49,728 bases of DNA, taken from Salisapilia sapeloensis. Lineage: Eukaryota > Oomycota > Peronosporomycetes > Peronosporales > Salisapiliaceae. The stretch is taken from assembly GCA_023334545.1 (NCBI GenBank), contig JAADVB010000138.1, positions 1 to 49,728 of the forward strand, read 5' to 3'. Both the position numbers and the translations under genes were made by a program. Shown in pieces: positions 21,501 to 32,369 of the stretch (the first letter of the stretch is position 1; each line of letters opens with the position of its first letter). A model generated the notes under the pieces. That model searched no databases and had not been told where the DNA came from. It saw only the letters and a list, made by a program, of their open reading frames with translations.

Positions 21501-21645
21501 CTTCCAACAGCGTGTGATGTTCAACAGCGCCTTCACTGCCGGCATGGAAGTGTCCAAACTGTTTTCACACGAAGCCGCGCCGACGCAGCAAGTGGTCAAG
21601 GTGAAGCGGGTGAAGAACAAGAAGAAGGACAAGCACGCAGAGTAG
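15502..21645 (+). CDS. 1,3-beta-glucan (callose) synthase, GT48 family, 2047 aa
   Basis: A single 6.1-kb open frame without introns, with an ATG preceded by AAAATC. Residues about 15-105 form a helical region resembling an MIT domain (SAEEREAAQRLNNKMLRYV). A Lys8 run is at 194-201. The FKS1-type domain follows at about 240-350 (LIWGEAGNFRQTPELLCFLL). The first membrane span is near 395-413, then a Cys-rich loop to about 610, then a span cluster. The large cytosolic catalytic region contains LRGGRVSHEEFIQVGKGRDV from residue 1501 and FEAKLSSGAGE, very close to plant callose synthases. Many spans fill the last 500 residues. It uses UDP-glucose to make wall beta-1,3-glucan, the main oomycete wall polymer, at the plasma membrane. 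GT48 enzymes lack the QxxRW signature, so its absence is not odd. Confidence 0.97.
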   Translation: MTSRRSLTSTGHGEGGSPPRESDAVYMTEALETQRQMCDEAMDLVNRGVALQNATPPNARDAESTLARAVEIMEQALSIRYGSAEEREAAQRLNNKMLRYVKMIKSQRNKQSAVGGPGKTKRSVVKHNVLEMERPPEVYAPLVQMMHNSPTLGDICASLKRTFGFQEGNVLNQKEHLIMLLTNFKERGEEDEGKKKKKKKKNPTEEEAMADYERQRDPQLEMEMASKAVKAMHVRVFDNYTKWCKYVGQKPKFTNDPLVDISLFFLIWGEAGNFRQTPELLCFLLHNMLPMATSGGSQEPGYFLETTIRPMYLEMKRDNDKKTSKGARAGHGQIRNYDDINEFFWSKKCLKYNLETIGQAFGTYDKKGRPKVVKKTFREKRSWFRAILSFRRIFFFNCALFMATLGFAMNMVLMCPDSPIMYGEDIQPLQTTDVFSILGHKYAQPTPEDGLPQNEDDEITFDPDAKDGCLPARLASCLGVEYFVEGDTFSTLPIDFKTLLQVVPFTDCLSKQVGRCSCYHDTINKCFEQSGTADMIDPDTLAASEVTYDQSKCLPDWKKRVEQILDDNDDGYLNCKQCSIDPSSLISDPMRLVQMFQGIIDFGRKDMGVLCMGFGVAFLVLFCVLELQNRFFSGFGIGFTGRKLPLPISIWCRNIGFWIILLIIKLIFDYQFVIKSLVETSFFIWNADEDDYLQYSHFMIQFSFHNIAFLLFLWVPAWVVFMYDAQIFYSILSVIYGSFTGFNLRIGELRSFRILRLTFKSIPGVFNKKIVPNILETEQKKKRRKKKDNKSGPDDVAMPVRRFERVSMSQGSKPLTVKAVKYSSLLEQREDDVYSEMRTPNAGEDETSSQVSRSSHMGSITGVAGAEFERTIPFAMAWNRCLASLREADVISDRELNVLSYLIDSKDTSGRKLYPPAFLTAGKLDESIDIVLECAALYDKLKTDKKKKDKTLQKIEVTMRERLIKDDLRMESIIGSYKFSSQVLRILLGDEHKELDDCFAFMEEMVANKQVLKALNLGNLYQTRAALAELMKSILEVPKKSTESSIKFQRALYKVIDSVENVIGCLKVMLGKQETLVQILNDTPLKPNSFFFPGDGQYYASLQLQKIVNSEAALDIVSRAYQLLTVDNFDAEPRSEEGRRRLRFFANSLFMSMPEAQPIRKMHSLTVSTPYYSEIVMYSIKDLTTVNDDSVKLLYYLQTVYEYEWENLLERIGAKDIAEALKKHPEEVQLWASYRGQTLARTVRGMMYNEDAIRFLHWLEIGENEVMHQYGCPCNKCKRLDEMVALKFNYVCTCQIYGKQKDEQKQQATDIDFLLKKHPSLRVAYVDGPKKVKDGPPKFFSVLVRSVEDKVQEIYRVELPGDPIIGEGKPENQNHAIIFSRGELLQCIDMNQDGYFEECLKMPNLLATMDDHKDKRPLTIIGFREHVFTGGVSNLASFMSIQELSFVSLGQRMLARFSVRQHYGHPDIFDKLFAMTTGGTAKASKGINLSEDIFAGFNTTLRGGRVSHEEFIQVGKGRDVGMQQLAQFEAKLSSGAGECVVSRDAMRMASRLDFFRLQSWFYGNLGWYFTQTLTVIGIYFFIYGKVYMALSGMDEYFLSHGGIGIGGTLNTSWAFQFGFLLVIPVIAVVGVERGFRHGFSYLLWNCLTLGPVFFTFQMGTRMHYFDRTLIHGGARYRATGRGFTIKHEKFAELFRFYAFTHFYRGVELVFLLILFAAYGTFSWCNCSWRLDEDFYQNVQPSALEWKTRCYANHYQTCVLPTNQNYGIMSFSLWIIAATWLWAPFFFNPSGLDWDKVIEDYTDWQNWLKTTNDSAESWFGWWSSDLEYLEHSSFGARFFSMLRKTRFLLLALGIYLQLAYKAYFENQNRVITADDNMVTYILAATVIVIFVLLVCGGYMASRITKKMSMKQRKLRKTKFLLTCLLLLIAFVSLTVLTIANVLECILILMLATYWFMQLCIYRLQYHHIVVRALARAYDRFVGWIVFGPILFIAMFLPFISSFQQRVMFNSAFTAGMEVSKLFSHEAAPTQQVVKVKRVKNKKKDKHAE

Positions 21646-21867
21646 TCGAGCCAAGGATGCAGTCTTATCTATGCAGCGCCTGGGCCTCGACTTCTTTGCT
21701 TGACTGGAGAATCGAGAGTAGCAATTTCTGCCCAATTTTTCTTTTTCGCATTTTCAACTTGTACTTGTTTCTTTTATTTTCTCTTAGGCCGGAAGGGATG
21801 ACGGTAGATGGCAATGAACAACTAAATTGTCTTGTATGCACTTGCTATTCTTAGTTAAAATTTACGA

Positions 21868-24800
21868 TTACTGCATGGACGAGAGCTCAGGAGTGGACAC
21901 GACGTGTCGAATGCCAAACTCGTCCGAAGAGGTCGAAGCTACAGATGACGCTCGACTTCGCGAGTCCGGACCAGGGGATGTGGTCAATGGCGAAGATGGA
22001 ACGTGCAAGCTGTCCGCATGAGGTCGTCCTTTTCGAGCAACAGGGTCGGCACTTGCAGGTGGTCGGGAATGGTGCACTCGAGGCGGAGATGCCAGCAATT
22101 GCGCAAGCTTAGCTCCGTCCGGTTGAAATTTAGTCAAGTCTACATGACGATAGGCTCGATTAACCTTGTACCCGGGTACGACATCGGCCTTGCCCATCTC
22201 TGCCAAGGAAGACGAGACAGACTTGCTGCGTCGTTCCAAAATTGCCTCCTTGTCGGCATCGTTCAGTGTCCGATGTGACTTTGTACTCTTTAACCCTTGC
22301 TTGCTATCGTTCGATGGCGTCGTCTGTCGATTCTTGTCTTCCGAGCTTTCAGACGTAGTGTCACTGCTTTCTTCGGCCTTGGCTTCCTGTTCTGCCTTGT
22401 AAAGCCTGTTGTATTCCGACAAGGTGTCGTCAAAGTCCGGGTCTTCATCGTTATCTAGGTCAATGCCAAGCGCACTGGATCTGTCCATGGATCGCGATGC
22501 TTGACTCATACTATGCGCAACAGAGCTGTCGATCGCTCGCATCCACTGCTCTTGACGACCCCACGTATCCAACAAGACGATGAAACTCTTGTACCCCTTT
22601 GTCGAGAATTGAATGCCATGCGCACCACTACCAGGTCCGGCCGTAACTCCGAACGAGTACCACTTTCGAACCGCAGTCGGCACCACCCACTTCATACGCG
22701 TCGCCCAGTTCGGACTCTGCAACGTATCGCAATACCATAGCTTATCGCACTTGCGACACAATCCGACAAAGGTGAGTGTAAACGTTAGAGCGTGGAATGG
22801 CATCGGGACTGGGAACTGGACAAAGGAACTGACGTGCGTCGGCTCGGGAATCGGCACGTGATCGTGGATCTTATCCTTCTTGTACAAGAAGCCTGTCAAA
22901 AAGTCATCGTCATTCTCAATCTTGCAATAGTGCGAAGGTGCACCAGAGAAGAGCGTCTCCAAGTACCCTTGGAACGCCACTTGAGTGCTCGACAGAGCTT
23001 CTTGGACGTGTTCAATCGCAAACTCCTTGAGTTTAAAGCAAGCGTTGCACACTGGCGCATTGCGCTGACCCAGTGGCTGCATCTCTCGCGCGTTCTGGTC
23101 TGCCAATGTCTGACCGAACGCTTGCCACGCAGCATGCTGCTGCGTGTACTGACGCACTACTTCCTGTACCGTCAACGCCGTGCCGTTGTGCGTATCCGGC
23201 GTATTCGTGAGCGTAAAGATACTATTGGCGATCGTAGTCATGTGACCCTTGTACTGTGCGTGTCCTTCATACGCTTTCATAACAAAGTCCAGTAGATTGC
23301 TATCGTCCGCGAAGAGTGCGTTTAAGAGTGGACACATGGGCAGACGCTTCTGATCTGGATTCATCAGAACGAAGCGGATGACGTCTGTGAGCTCATGATG
23401 AAGCAGACTGTTGCTCTTCTGATAGCCATAGCAAGCGAGGAAGCATGGCATGAGCCCACCATTTGCCAGCAATTCATCCAACTGCCCGCTCTGGAGGAAG
23501 ACACAGCGCTTGAGGAATGCTATGATGGACAAGAGTGTCGTACCCGTCGCTTCCAAGCGTTGATTATCGTTGGCACTTGTCTCCTTCATGACAACCAATC
23601 GACACAGTTCGACAAACTTGTCGACACGAGGGATGAGAGCAAACAAGAGAACAGTGTGGACGCTCTTGAGCAGACTTTCGACGCCGGTAAAGTCTCGACG
23701 ACGACGATGGTATCCCAATTGACTCATGAGCATCATGACAACAGACAGTGCACCTGCTTCATGCACCACAAGCGACTGAGGCTGCTCACACTGTCGCTTG
23801 AGCTCGGCATACCCTAGATCAATCAACGTCTCAAACGTGACGTGAGAAGATTCGAGTAGGAAGACAAGTAAAGATCGCAGGAGCGTATTATGTCGATGAG
23901 GATAGTGCTGGTCTGTAATCAACGGCAACGAGTTGTCCGTATTGTCCACGAACGTCACGACCGAGCCGAGCATGTAGACCGACGGCGGGTACAAGATGTA
24001 GTTAAGCACGGCACAAATGTTCTCGACCGTATCACGCTGGTAAGGTGTCCCGACGCCCCAGCTCATGGTGCGTTGGAGAGAGTAGAGTCGGTCGAAGAGA
24101 CAGTCGAGACACTTGCTCTTCTGCAGGTTCTCCTGCCCTTGCTCTGTCAAGTCTGAATACAGGAGCCACACGAGCGTATCTCGGATGGTGTCCATGCCCA
24201 CGTGTCTCACCAGCCACGGCATGACAAACTGTCCATCATGCGCTAGGAAATGGAGGAAGAGTCCCCCAAGCTGTTCTGTCAATAAAAAGTGGTGGATGAC
24301 TTTGCAGAAGAGGACGAGGAGAACTTCATCCAAAGGACCTGGTTGACAGATGAAGCTAAAGAGTACTTTGAGGTAGTTGGCAGATTCGCGTAGGTCAATG
24401 TCATCCAAAGACTCGGGCGACTCGGTCGCATTGGACGATCTGTTCTTCATAAAGATGCGACGTGTATACGAGAAAGCGATTTCACTGCAAAAGTGCTGGA
24501 CCTTGTACTTGCCATAATACGGATCATCAGGTAGGTTGAGTCCGTTCTCAGACGCAGGGAGTGTGAGTAGTCGAAACACTTCATAGATGACCGTCGGTTG
24601 TTCCAACCACTTTTGTGTGTTCGGATCACGAGATAGTTCGTGCTGTAGAATGTCCACCGACACGTGTCCTCCTTTTGTAATCAACAACAAGTCATGCAGT
24701 GATGCATCCGACTTGCTCATGGATTCTTCAATCCGTCGTCGATGTTCCTTTACCGACTCACTCTCAGCACGCTCTCGAAGCAAATCCTCGATCTCCGTGT

Positions 24801-26056
24801 AGTCTGTCGTGTGCGCAATCTCCTGCGCTGTCTTGCCTTCCGGATCCTTTGCATCCAGTCTCGTACCAGCGTCTATAAGTAGACGTACGCACTCTAGATT
24901 GCCTGCTCGAGCAGCCTCCATGAGCGCTGTGGTGCCGTTCGGGCTCTCAAGATCCAACTCTGCGCCGCTACCCAAAAGAATGGCAACACAGTCCTCGAAA
25001 CCACCTCTCGCGGCAATGTGTAGCGCCGTCATGCCTCGAGTCCTGTTGCGAGAGAGGTTGACACGAGCTCCTTTTCGAGCGAGTAGCTTCAAGCACTTGG
25101 TCTGACCGTCTCGAGCAGCAAACATAAGCGCTGTCATGCCATGGACGTCCTCCAGGTCGAGATTAGCGCCAAACAGCAGAAGTGCTCTCAATGCTTCAAT
25201 GTTGCCGACAGAAGCTGCAACCATGAGTGCACTCGTGCCATTGGGTTTCTGTTCATCTGGTGAAAGTCCAAACGCTTGTAGCACTTCCAAGCAGTCCACA
25301 TGGCCTTGCTCTGCTGCTTCACACAAGGCAGCGGCCTTAGGTAATCGCTAGAAAAAGAATAGTCATAAGTATAAAGTTAATTCGAAAGAAAGAGATCGTG
25401 TATCTTACTTCGAGAACTGCTCCGGAAGGATCGGAGAAGAGGAGGCTCGTGAGGAGGCTGACATCTCCTGCCCGTGCGGCGGACGGGACGGCACAGTAGA
25501 CATCATCTGGAACGATGTGCTGCATCGCATCGTCGCCAGTCAGCAGCTCGATCTTGACACGCGTCGGCTGCTCTTGTAGCAACCGGTCTGCGTGTGTCTT
25601 GGACAAGAGCACGACTGGTACAGGCACAGTCTGTCTCCCAGACGAGTGGAAACCATCGAATAGAGAATGCTCCTTGGCAGACTCCTCTGTGCGCTCAATA
25701 AAGATACAACCGACGGCGCCGGCCTGGACTACCTTCCGAACGATGTCGGGAAAGTGAACTCGACCCCCTCTTTCAACGACAGCTATGCAACCAAGTAGCT
25801 GAGACCTGTTCACGATCGGCCCGTCGGCTTTTGGCGGATCTGTAAACACGATCGTGGACGTAACGCTACGTCGTGCTTTATCGTATCGATAGCTAGATGC
25901 CTCAGCAAAGTGGTAGTTTTTATCTCCCTTTGCTGTCGCTGACTGACTATCAAGGGCATTAGGGGCATGGTTGAGAGACGCTCTCCACGAGACAAAGTAG
26001 ACACCAATGCTGTGGGAGCTCTTGCGCGAGTTTGGCGCAGACGACGTGTTGCCCAT
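21868..26056 (-). CDS. PA domain-ankyrin repeat-PH-like protein, 1375 aa, possibly N-myristoylated
   Basis: Two exons on the minus strand, 25409-26056 and 21868-25347, with a 61-nt intron (GTAAGA...CTAG); the joined frame is 4128 nt. I start at the ATG at 26056 rather than an upstream GTG because it gives MGNTSSAP, with Gly2 and Ser6 as in myristoylation sites. Residues about 80-185 look like a protease-associated (PA) domain (LLGCIAVVERGGRVHF, AGAVGCIFIE). Six or seven ankyrin repeats follow, at about 195-405, with G-x-T-A-L-x-x-A-A-x-x-G. The middle 600 residues are helical and unassigned. Around 1050-1200 lies a PH-like region beginning FLTGFLYKKD and ending in W-x-x-A, with a CRKCDKLWYC Cys cluster. 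The tail is Ser-rich and acidic. The role is unknown; a membrane-linked scaffold is inference. Confidence 0.85.
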
Positions 26057-26065
26057 GTATGGCAC

Positions 26066-26421
26066 TTATACGAGATTTTTAAGAATAAGAAGTCTCGAGT
26101 GTGGTGTCCGTGGGAAGAATATATAGAATCGAATCAGACGCGAAGTCGAGGGTGTAGCTACTGCTTGGTACACCACGAAAGAAGTATCTGTGACGTAATG
26201 AGGTAAGATCTAGGTGGTACATCACCGGAACACTCATGGTCCGAAGCTCATCTTCGTCATTTCGTCTCCTCTGAGACGTTTCTCGCCCTGCGTAGCGCAT
26301 GATGATGGGCTTCATACGCCAGATGATATGTAGGAAAGTATCATTGAATTGAATGCATATCGAAAGGATGTTTATGTGCTCTACGTGACGTGAGATCGAC
26401 GTTCATGTATTCGGCACATGC
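26066..26421. other. Intergenic region between PA-ankyrin and golgin genes
   Basis: About 355 nt upstream of the PA-ankyrin gene and downstream of the golgin gene, both on the minus strand. It should hold the PA-ankyrin promoter and the golgin 3' end. Only short frames without features are present. Confidence 0.4.
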
Positions 26422-29400
26422 TCATCCGTCTCGAGTAGTGTCTTCTGGACTAGAGATACTAGGTACTCGCAACGGCGTAGATGGAGTTGGCGACGGTGCT
26501 GTACCGAACAAGGACCAGACGCCGCCAAGTAATCCTGCGTTCGCAGTCGCTTCCTCCGTCGCTCGCTCTTGCTCCTGCTGCAGTCTATCGACTTCTTCCG
26601 GTGTGAACTGGAGTAAGCTCGCTAGCACTGGTATCAACGCATCTTTCTCTACTTGCTTGTGACTAGATAAGAACTTGATCATGACGTTCTTCAAGTACTC
26701 CATATTCAAAGACGCAGGACTTTGGTCTCCCAATTGCTCCAACCTCTTTGCCTCGTTCCGTGCCTTTTGCAACGACTCACACACTTCGTCATACTGCCGT
26801 CGATACTTTTTCACTTGGCTCTCCAGCTCTTTCATCGCAGCTTGACTACCATCATCCACAGGTTCCGTCTGCACTTGCGTCGTACTCGTCTCCACTTGCT
26901 GTCGACTAGTTTGCAAAGTCTCCGTCAGCTCTTGCTCTCTCGACCGGAGTGCCTCCACTTTGGCTCGACACTCTCTCAGTTTCTTCTGCAGCTGTTCACT
27001 CTCGCGTCTCCACTCGTCCTTATCATGTTCCACGCCTTCCATACTCTTTTCCAATTCCTTCCTCTCCTCTTCCTTTGCCTCCACCTCCTTCTTCACGTCC
27101 TTCAGCTGCACGACAAAGTCCTCTTCCAGCGTCTTCACATGCTTTTCATGTTCCACTTGTGCCTGCTCCCACTGTCGCTGCATCTCTTCCAACTGTCCAG
27201 CTAACTCCTGGATACGACCACCCATCTGCTCCTCCGCTCGTTCCTTTTCTCCCAAAGCTTCATCCGCGTGCTTCTTACTCACTCGACTTTCGTCCGAAGC
27301 CTTCTTCAACGCCGTGCGAGCTCTCTTCCGATACACTTCTAATGCGACACGAGCATCTTCTGCTTCTTGACTCTTGGTCTCTAGTTCCTGTCGTAACGCT
27401 TCGTAAGCATTCGAAGCTTCCGTCTGATCAGACTTTTCTGCTACAAGCTTTTCAATCGTACTCCTGGCTTCCGACAACTTGGATTCAGCTGCTTGGAGAG
27501 ACTGCTCATGCTTTGCAACAGTCACTTCTAAAGACTTTTCGAGCTTACGGTAGCTCTCTTGACTAGATTCTAAAGACTTTTCAAGTGCACGATAGCTCTC
27601 TTGACTTGCTTCTAGCTTTTGCGAGACACGAGTCAATTCTTCTTCCATCGAGTGCACTTGCTGTGTCTTTTTCGACACTTGTTCCTCTTCCGTTTGAACT
27701 TTGTCTTTTAGCTCTTGACACGCTTGTTCCAGCTGAGTTAGTTTTTCAGAGACTGCCTTCTCTTGCTCTTTGCTAGTGGATAATTCTGTAGTTAAAGAGG
27801 TATTGGCTTTCTCTAGAACGTCCTTCTCTTGGTCCAATTGAGCTCGAAGAGCTTGGAGGCTTTCCTGACTTGATGCAGTGAGTTGAGCTAGCTCATCGTC
27901 CTTGGACTTTAGCTTCTCTTCTAACGATTGCACGCTCTCATCCAGACGTTCCTGTAGGTTGTCCAACTGCGACTTTGACCCTTCTAGCTCTTGTACTACT
28001 TGTGCCTTGGCTGATTCCAGAGCATTACGCTGCGTTTCCATCTCAGTCTTCTCCGTGTCTAGCTTGGACAGTCTCTCTTCCAACGCTTCCACCTCTTTCT
28101 TCCTATTATCACTCTCCGACAGAGCTCCATCCAGCTTGTCTTGTAGTGTCTTTCGAGCCTCCTCTTTTCCCGTCATCTCCTTATCCTTCTGATCCACCAG
28201 TTCCTTTAGCTCTTCCACCTCCTTCTTACGCTCTTCCAAAGCAGTCGTCAACGCATCCACCTTTTCCGTATCCTCCACTGGCGGTCGTTCTTCCAGCTCC
28301 TTCTCCACAGCGTTTAACCTCTCCTCTGCTGCCTCCTTCTGCTCCTTTAGCTTATTACTCTCTGCTTGCAACGCCTGGATCCTCGTCTTCCTCTCCTCCA
28401 CACTAAACTGCAGACGTTCCACACGTTTCTGCAGCCTCGTATGCTCCGCCTCCATCTCCTGTAGCTTCTCTGAAGCACTAGATCCGGCCTTCGACGCTTC
28501 TTCCTTTTCCTTCTCGGCAGTCTTCACTTTCTCCAGAGCTTCATCACGTTCCACAACAGCATCTTGACGCTGACTCTTCAAGCTTTCCACCATCTCGTCA
28601 AACAACTGCAGTCTCTTTTCATACTGCTCTCGTTCCGACGCATACTCCTCTGCTTGAGTTGACATTTGTCCTTGAGCCTGCCCGAGTTGGTCTGTCACTG
28701 ACGCTAGCTCCTGTTTACTCTCAGCCAAGTCGTCTTGGAGAGTAGAGATAGATGCCGATAGCTCCTTCATCTTGTCATCCTTACTCTCGAGTTGCTTCTG
28801 GAGCTCGTCGACTTCCTGATCCTTCCCAGCTTCTGCCAATTCAGACGTGAGTGTCGTGATACGAGCGTTCATGTCGTCGATATGATGCTGTCTATTCAGC
28901 AATTCCTTCTGCGCGTCACTCTGCTCTTGCTTTAGACGTTCCACCTCTTCCTTGGCTTTTATACAAGACGCTTCCAACGCCCCCTTCTCATGCCCTAAAG
29001 TCTTGACTTGTTGCTCCAAGTCTTTCACATTGGATTGAGACGACTCTAACGACGTTTGGAGCTTACTCTTGTGTTTCTCCAACGTCTGCATCTTGGCATT
29101 TACATCCGTCAGCTGTTTCTGGACGTCACTGAGTTCCGATCGAAGAGTTTTGGACTGTGTTTCCAAGGCCTCTACTTCACTTTCCATCGACTCTTTCTCC
29201 TCAACTAGCTGTCGCTTATCAGCTTCCAGTTGCTCCATCTGGGTAAAGTGGACGTCACTTGCTTCACGCACACGTTCTTCCATATCCTCCAACTGTTTCT
29301 TCAGTCGAGAGATCTCAGACACTTGACTTTCACTCGTACGAGTCGTGTCACGTAGTGTTGTTGCTAACTTTTGCTCGAGCTCTTTCTTTTCCTCTACCAG

Positions 29401-32369
29401 TTGCTGCTTCTCACCTGTCACATCACGCACCTGTGTCTCCAGGTCTTGGATTAAAGCATCTAGCTTTTCCTTATCGTACGAACTATTCGACTGAGCATCC
29501 GCTAGGCTTGTCGTGACACTTGCCAACTCCGATTCGACGCTTGCCAGTTTAGTCTCTAGCACGCTCTTCTCCTTTTCCAAACTCTCCATCGCTTCCTCTT
29601 TCGTAGCAATGTCTTTGTCTTTCGACTCCATATCTGACTCGAGACTTGCGACAGTCTCCTTCAACTCAACTACTTGCGCCATTAATTGCTTCTTCTCTTC
29701 TCCCAAGTCGTCCAACTTTTTCTCCAATTCCTCCACCGTCGCCTTCAACTCGTTCACTTCCAACTCCTTCTTTTCCATCATAGCCTGAGACGCTTCCACC
29801 TCTTTCTCCACCTCTACCTTCGCTTCCACGACCTTGTCCATTTCTTGGCTCTTCTCCTTGAGCTCATCCTTGAGCTGTTGAATCAACTGTCCACTAACAA
29901 GCACCTTTCGTTGCAAGCCAAGAGCTTCCTGCCGATGCTCTTCACTACGCGCCTTCTCTTCCTCCGTTATCTTTCGAAGTTCACTGACCGTGCCCTCCAT
30001 CTCCTCCATCATGTCGCTCTTCTCTTGCTTTACCTCTGCCACTTTATCCGCCATTTCATTCAACTGCTCTTCTAGCTCTTCCTGACTCGCGCCTTGTGCT
30101 TCCTGCAGCCTCTCCTTTTCCTCCTCCGCTTCTTGCAACTGTTCCTGCAAGTTCCCAATCTCTCTCGACAATCGATTCTGTTGCTCTCGATACATCTCGG
30201 CAGTGGATTTGAGACCATTGATCTCCAACTGCTTTTCCTCCACACTTCCCTCCTTTTCACTCAACTTTTCACGCAACCTACTTCGCTCTTCAATCAAGTC
30301 CTGCGTCTGTGTCTGGAGCTCATTCACCTGCTGCTCGTACCACTCCAACTTGCTTCCATCTTCCGTCCCTTCGCTCCGACGATGCGTCTCTTCCAACGCA
30401 GCCCGAAGCGACTTAGCTTCTTCATTCTTCTCCTTCGCATCCGTCTCTAGATTCGAAATGTATGCATAAGCTTCATGCAGTTTCTTTTCTAGAGACAAGA
30501 GTTCAGATAGTGCGCCATGGAACTCCTTCTTCTCTTCCTCCGTGACGATACTGGAAGATCCAGTGGTCATATTCGACGTGTCAAGTGCTGGTGACAGTGG
30601 TTTGGCAGCTAACTCTGCTAGCTTCTGTCTCAACTTGGTCAGTTGCTCGTCTTGAGACGCAAAATCGGAACGTGCTTGGAGAGATGATTCAGCAGTCTCT
30701 GCTTCCGACTCTCGACGACTATTGCGAGTGTCTTCATCACGTTGACGCAAGAGGTCGTTTACACGTTCTTCCAATGCATCAATTTCGTGCCTTGCTTCTT
30801 CCAATTGCTCCTGAAGAAGATCCTTGTCTTTCATAAGAGTCTCTAGTTGTTCCTGTAGATCGAACTTTTCTTGTTCGAGACGAGAAGAGTCAGACTGGAT
30901 GGTTTCTACCTCTTGCTTTAGACGATCGAGCTCCGCATTCGACTTGCCATCCTTTCGGACTTGCTGCTCTTCCTGGTCTTGACGTAGTTTCACCACTTCG
31001 TCTGTCGCCTTGGCCACTTCAAACGTCATACGGACATTTTCTGCTTTAATAGCTGCCATCTCTTCTTCCATCTCGGACATCTGCTTATCCGAGTCTGTCG
31101 TGTCGGTTGATCCATTCTGAGCTTTTGTACTAGCAAAAGCTTCACTCCACTGACGATAGGCTTCATGAAGGTCTTGAATCGTTTTCATACTTTCGTATGA
31201 AGCTTGACTTTCTGCATCCAAGTCACTAAGCCACTGAATCTGAGCGTCCATGGTAGACTTTAACGCATCATGTACACTCTCAAGGTCCTTTTCAACTCGA
31301 GTATCTAGTGGTAGCGATGTGGAATCATTCCCCTGATCAAATGACAAGGGAAGTGTATGGATTTGCTCCATGAACTTGGTCAAAGTTGACTGCTGCTTTT
31401 CCTCCTCTTCCTTTAATACGTCACTCAACCTTTTCAATTCCTCCGATTGCGACTGTAAATAGGATTGGACACTAGCCACAGACGTTCCAGCTCCTGCCTC
31501 TTCCAATGCCTCTTTCATACGAACGAGATCCTCTATTTCCTCACTACCTGCGCTTTGGTCCAATTGATCTTGCAGCTTTTGTTTCTCACGCATAATGCCA
31601 TTCAATTGAGAAGCAATTTCTGTATAAGCAGATTCATTCTTCTCCTGCTGGTCCTGTAACTCATCCAGTTGGACTTGTAAAGCCGACACTTTCGAATCCT
31701 TACTCTTGCCTTCCCGCTCAAGCACTTGAATGCGTTCATCCTTTTCCTTTGATTTATTCTCATGCTCCTCTTCCAAGGCACGCATCTTGTGCTGCAGCCG
31801 GTCATTCTCATCCTGCATTACAGCAGCCTTGGCTTCTTCCTGTGCCAACTGCGCTTCAAACGCTTCCAGCTTTGAAGATAAGCTGGAGACCTGCTCTTGA
31901 GACTCCGCATATGCTCTATCCTTGCTCTGGAGCTCGCTCTGGAGATCTTGGCAGCGCTGATTGACATCTTCAAGCTGCTTCATAAGTGTATCTCGTTCGT
32001 TCTCAGCTTCAGACAGCTTTTTCGACAATTCCTCCGTGGATTTATCGTTCGTAGAAGCGTCTGGAGACTTGTCGGAACTTTTCAATTGTTCATTTTCCTC
32101 TCTTGCAATGCGCAATTGCGTCTGCATCGCTCGGCAAGTACTCACGACATGCTTCAGCTTGTCAATAAGTTCCTGCTTTTCTCTTTCAAGACGCTGAATG
32201 TCGGATTCTTGTCCATTTTCACCATTTCCATTCGAAGCTACACGAGTACAAAGCACATAATGTCAATTCCATGGACTCGATTGATGCATATAGCAATATA
32301 TAGTGATAAAGAGAGGTAGGAGACACTAGCGAACGTACATGGAGAGCTCTTGTTTGTCTCCTTGTCCAT
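26422..32369 (-). CDS. GRIP-domain golgin, long coiled-coil tether, 1948 aa
   Basis: Two exons on the minus strand: a 31-nt first exon (32339-32369, giving MDKETNKSSP plus one base) and 26422-32237, with a 101-nt intron (GTACGT...GTAG). The joined frame is 5847 nt. Starting inside exon 2 would need a non-ATG codon, which supports the small exon. Nearly the whole protein is Glu/Lys/Gln/Leu heptad coiled coil. The C-terminus carries a GRIP domain at about 1853-1900: LNMEYLKNVMIKFLSS, with the Tyr that binds Arl1 in known golgins, then ALIPVLASLLQFTPEE. It is expected to be recruited to trans-Golgi membranes by an Arl1-type GTPase and to capture vesicles. The tail after GRIP is Ser/Thr/Pro-rich. 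Assignment as a GRIP golgin is secure; which animal golgin it corresponds to is not. Confidence 0.93.
27527..27610 (-). repeat. 42-nt tandem duplication inside the golgin coding sequence
   Basis: Two adjacent 42-nt units, 27527-27568 and 27569-27610, each start tctaaagacttttc on the plus strand and differ at only a few bases. They encode back-to-back 14-residue units containing SQESYRALEKSLE and SQESYRKLEKSLE. The unit is exactly two heptads, so the coiled-coil phase is kept. It is probably a recent in-frame duplication. Confidence 0.85.

Noticed and set aside
26949-27566. 205-aa plus-strand Ser/Pro/Leu-rich frame opposite the golgin
   Set aside because: Antisense of Glu/Lys coiled coil; many similar shadows occur along the whole golgin gene.
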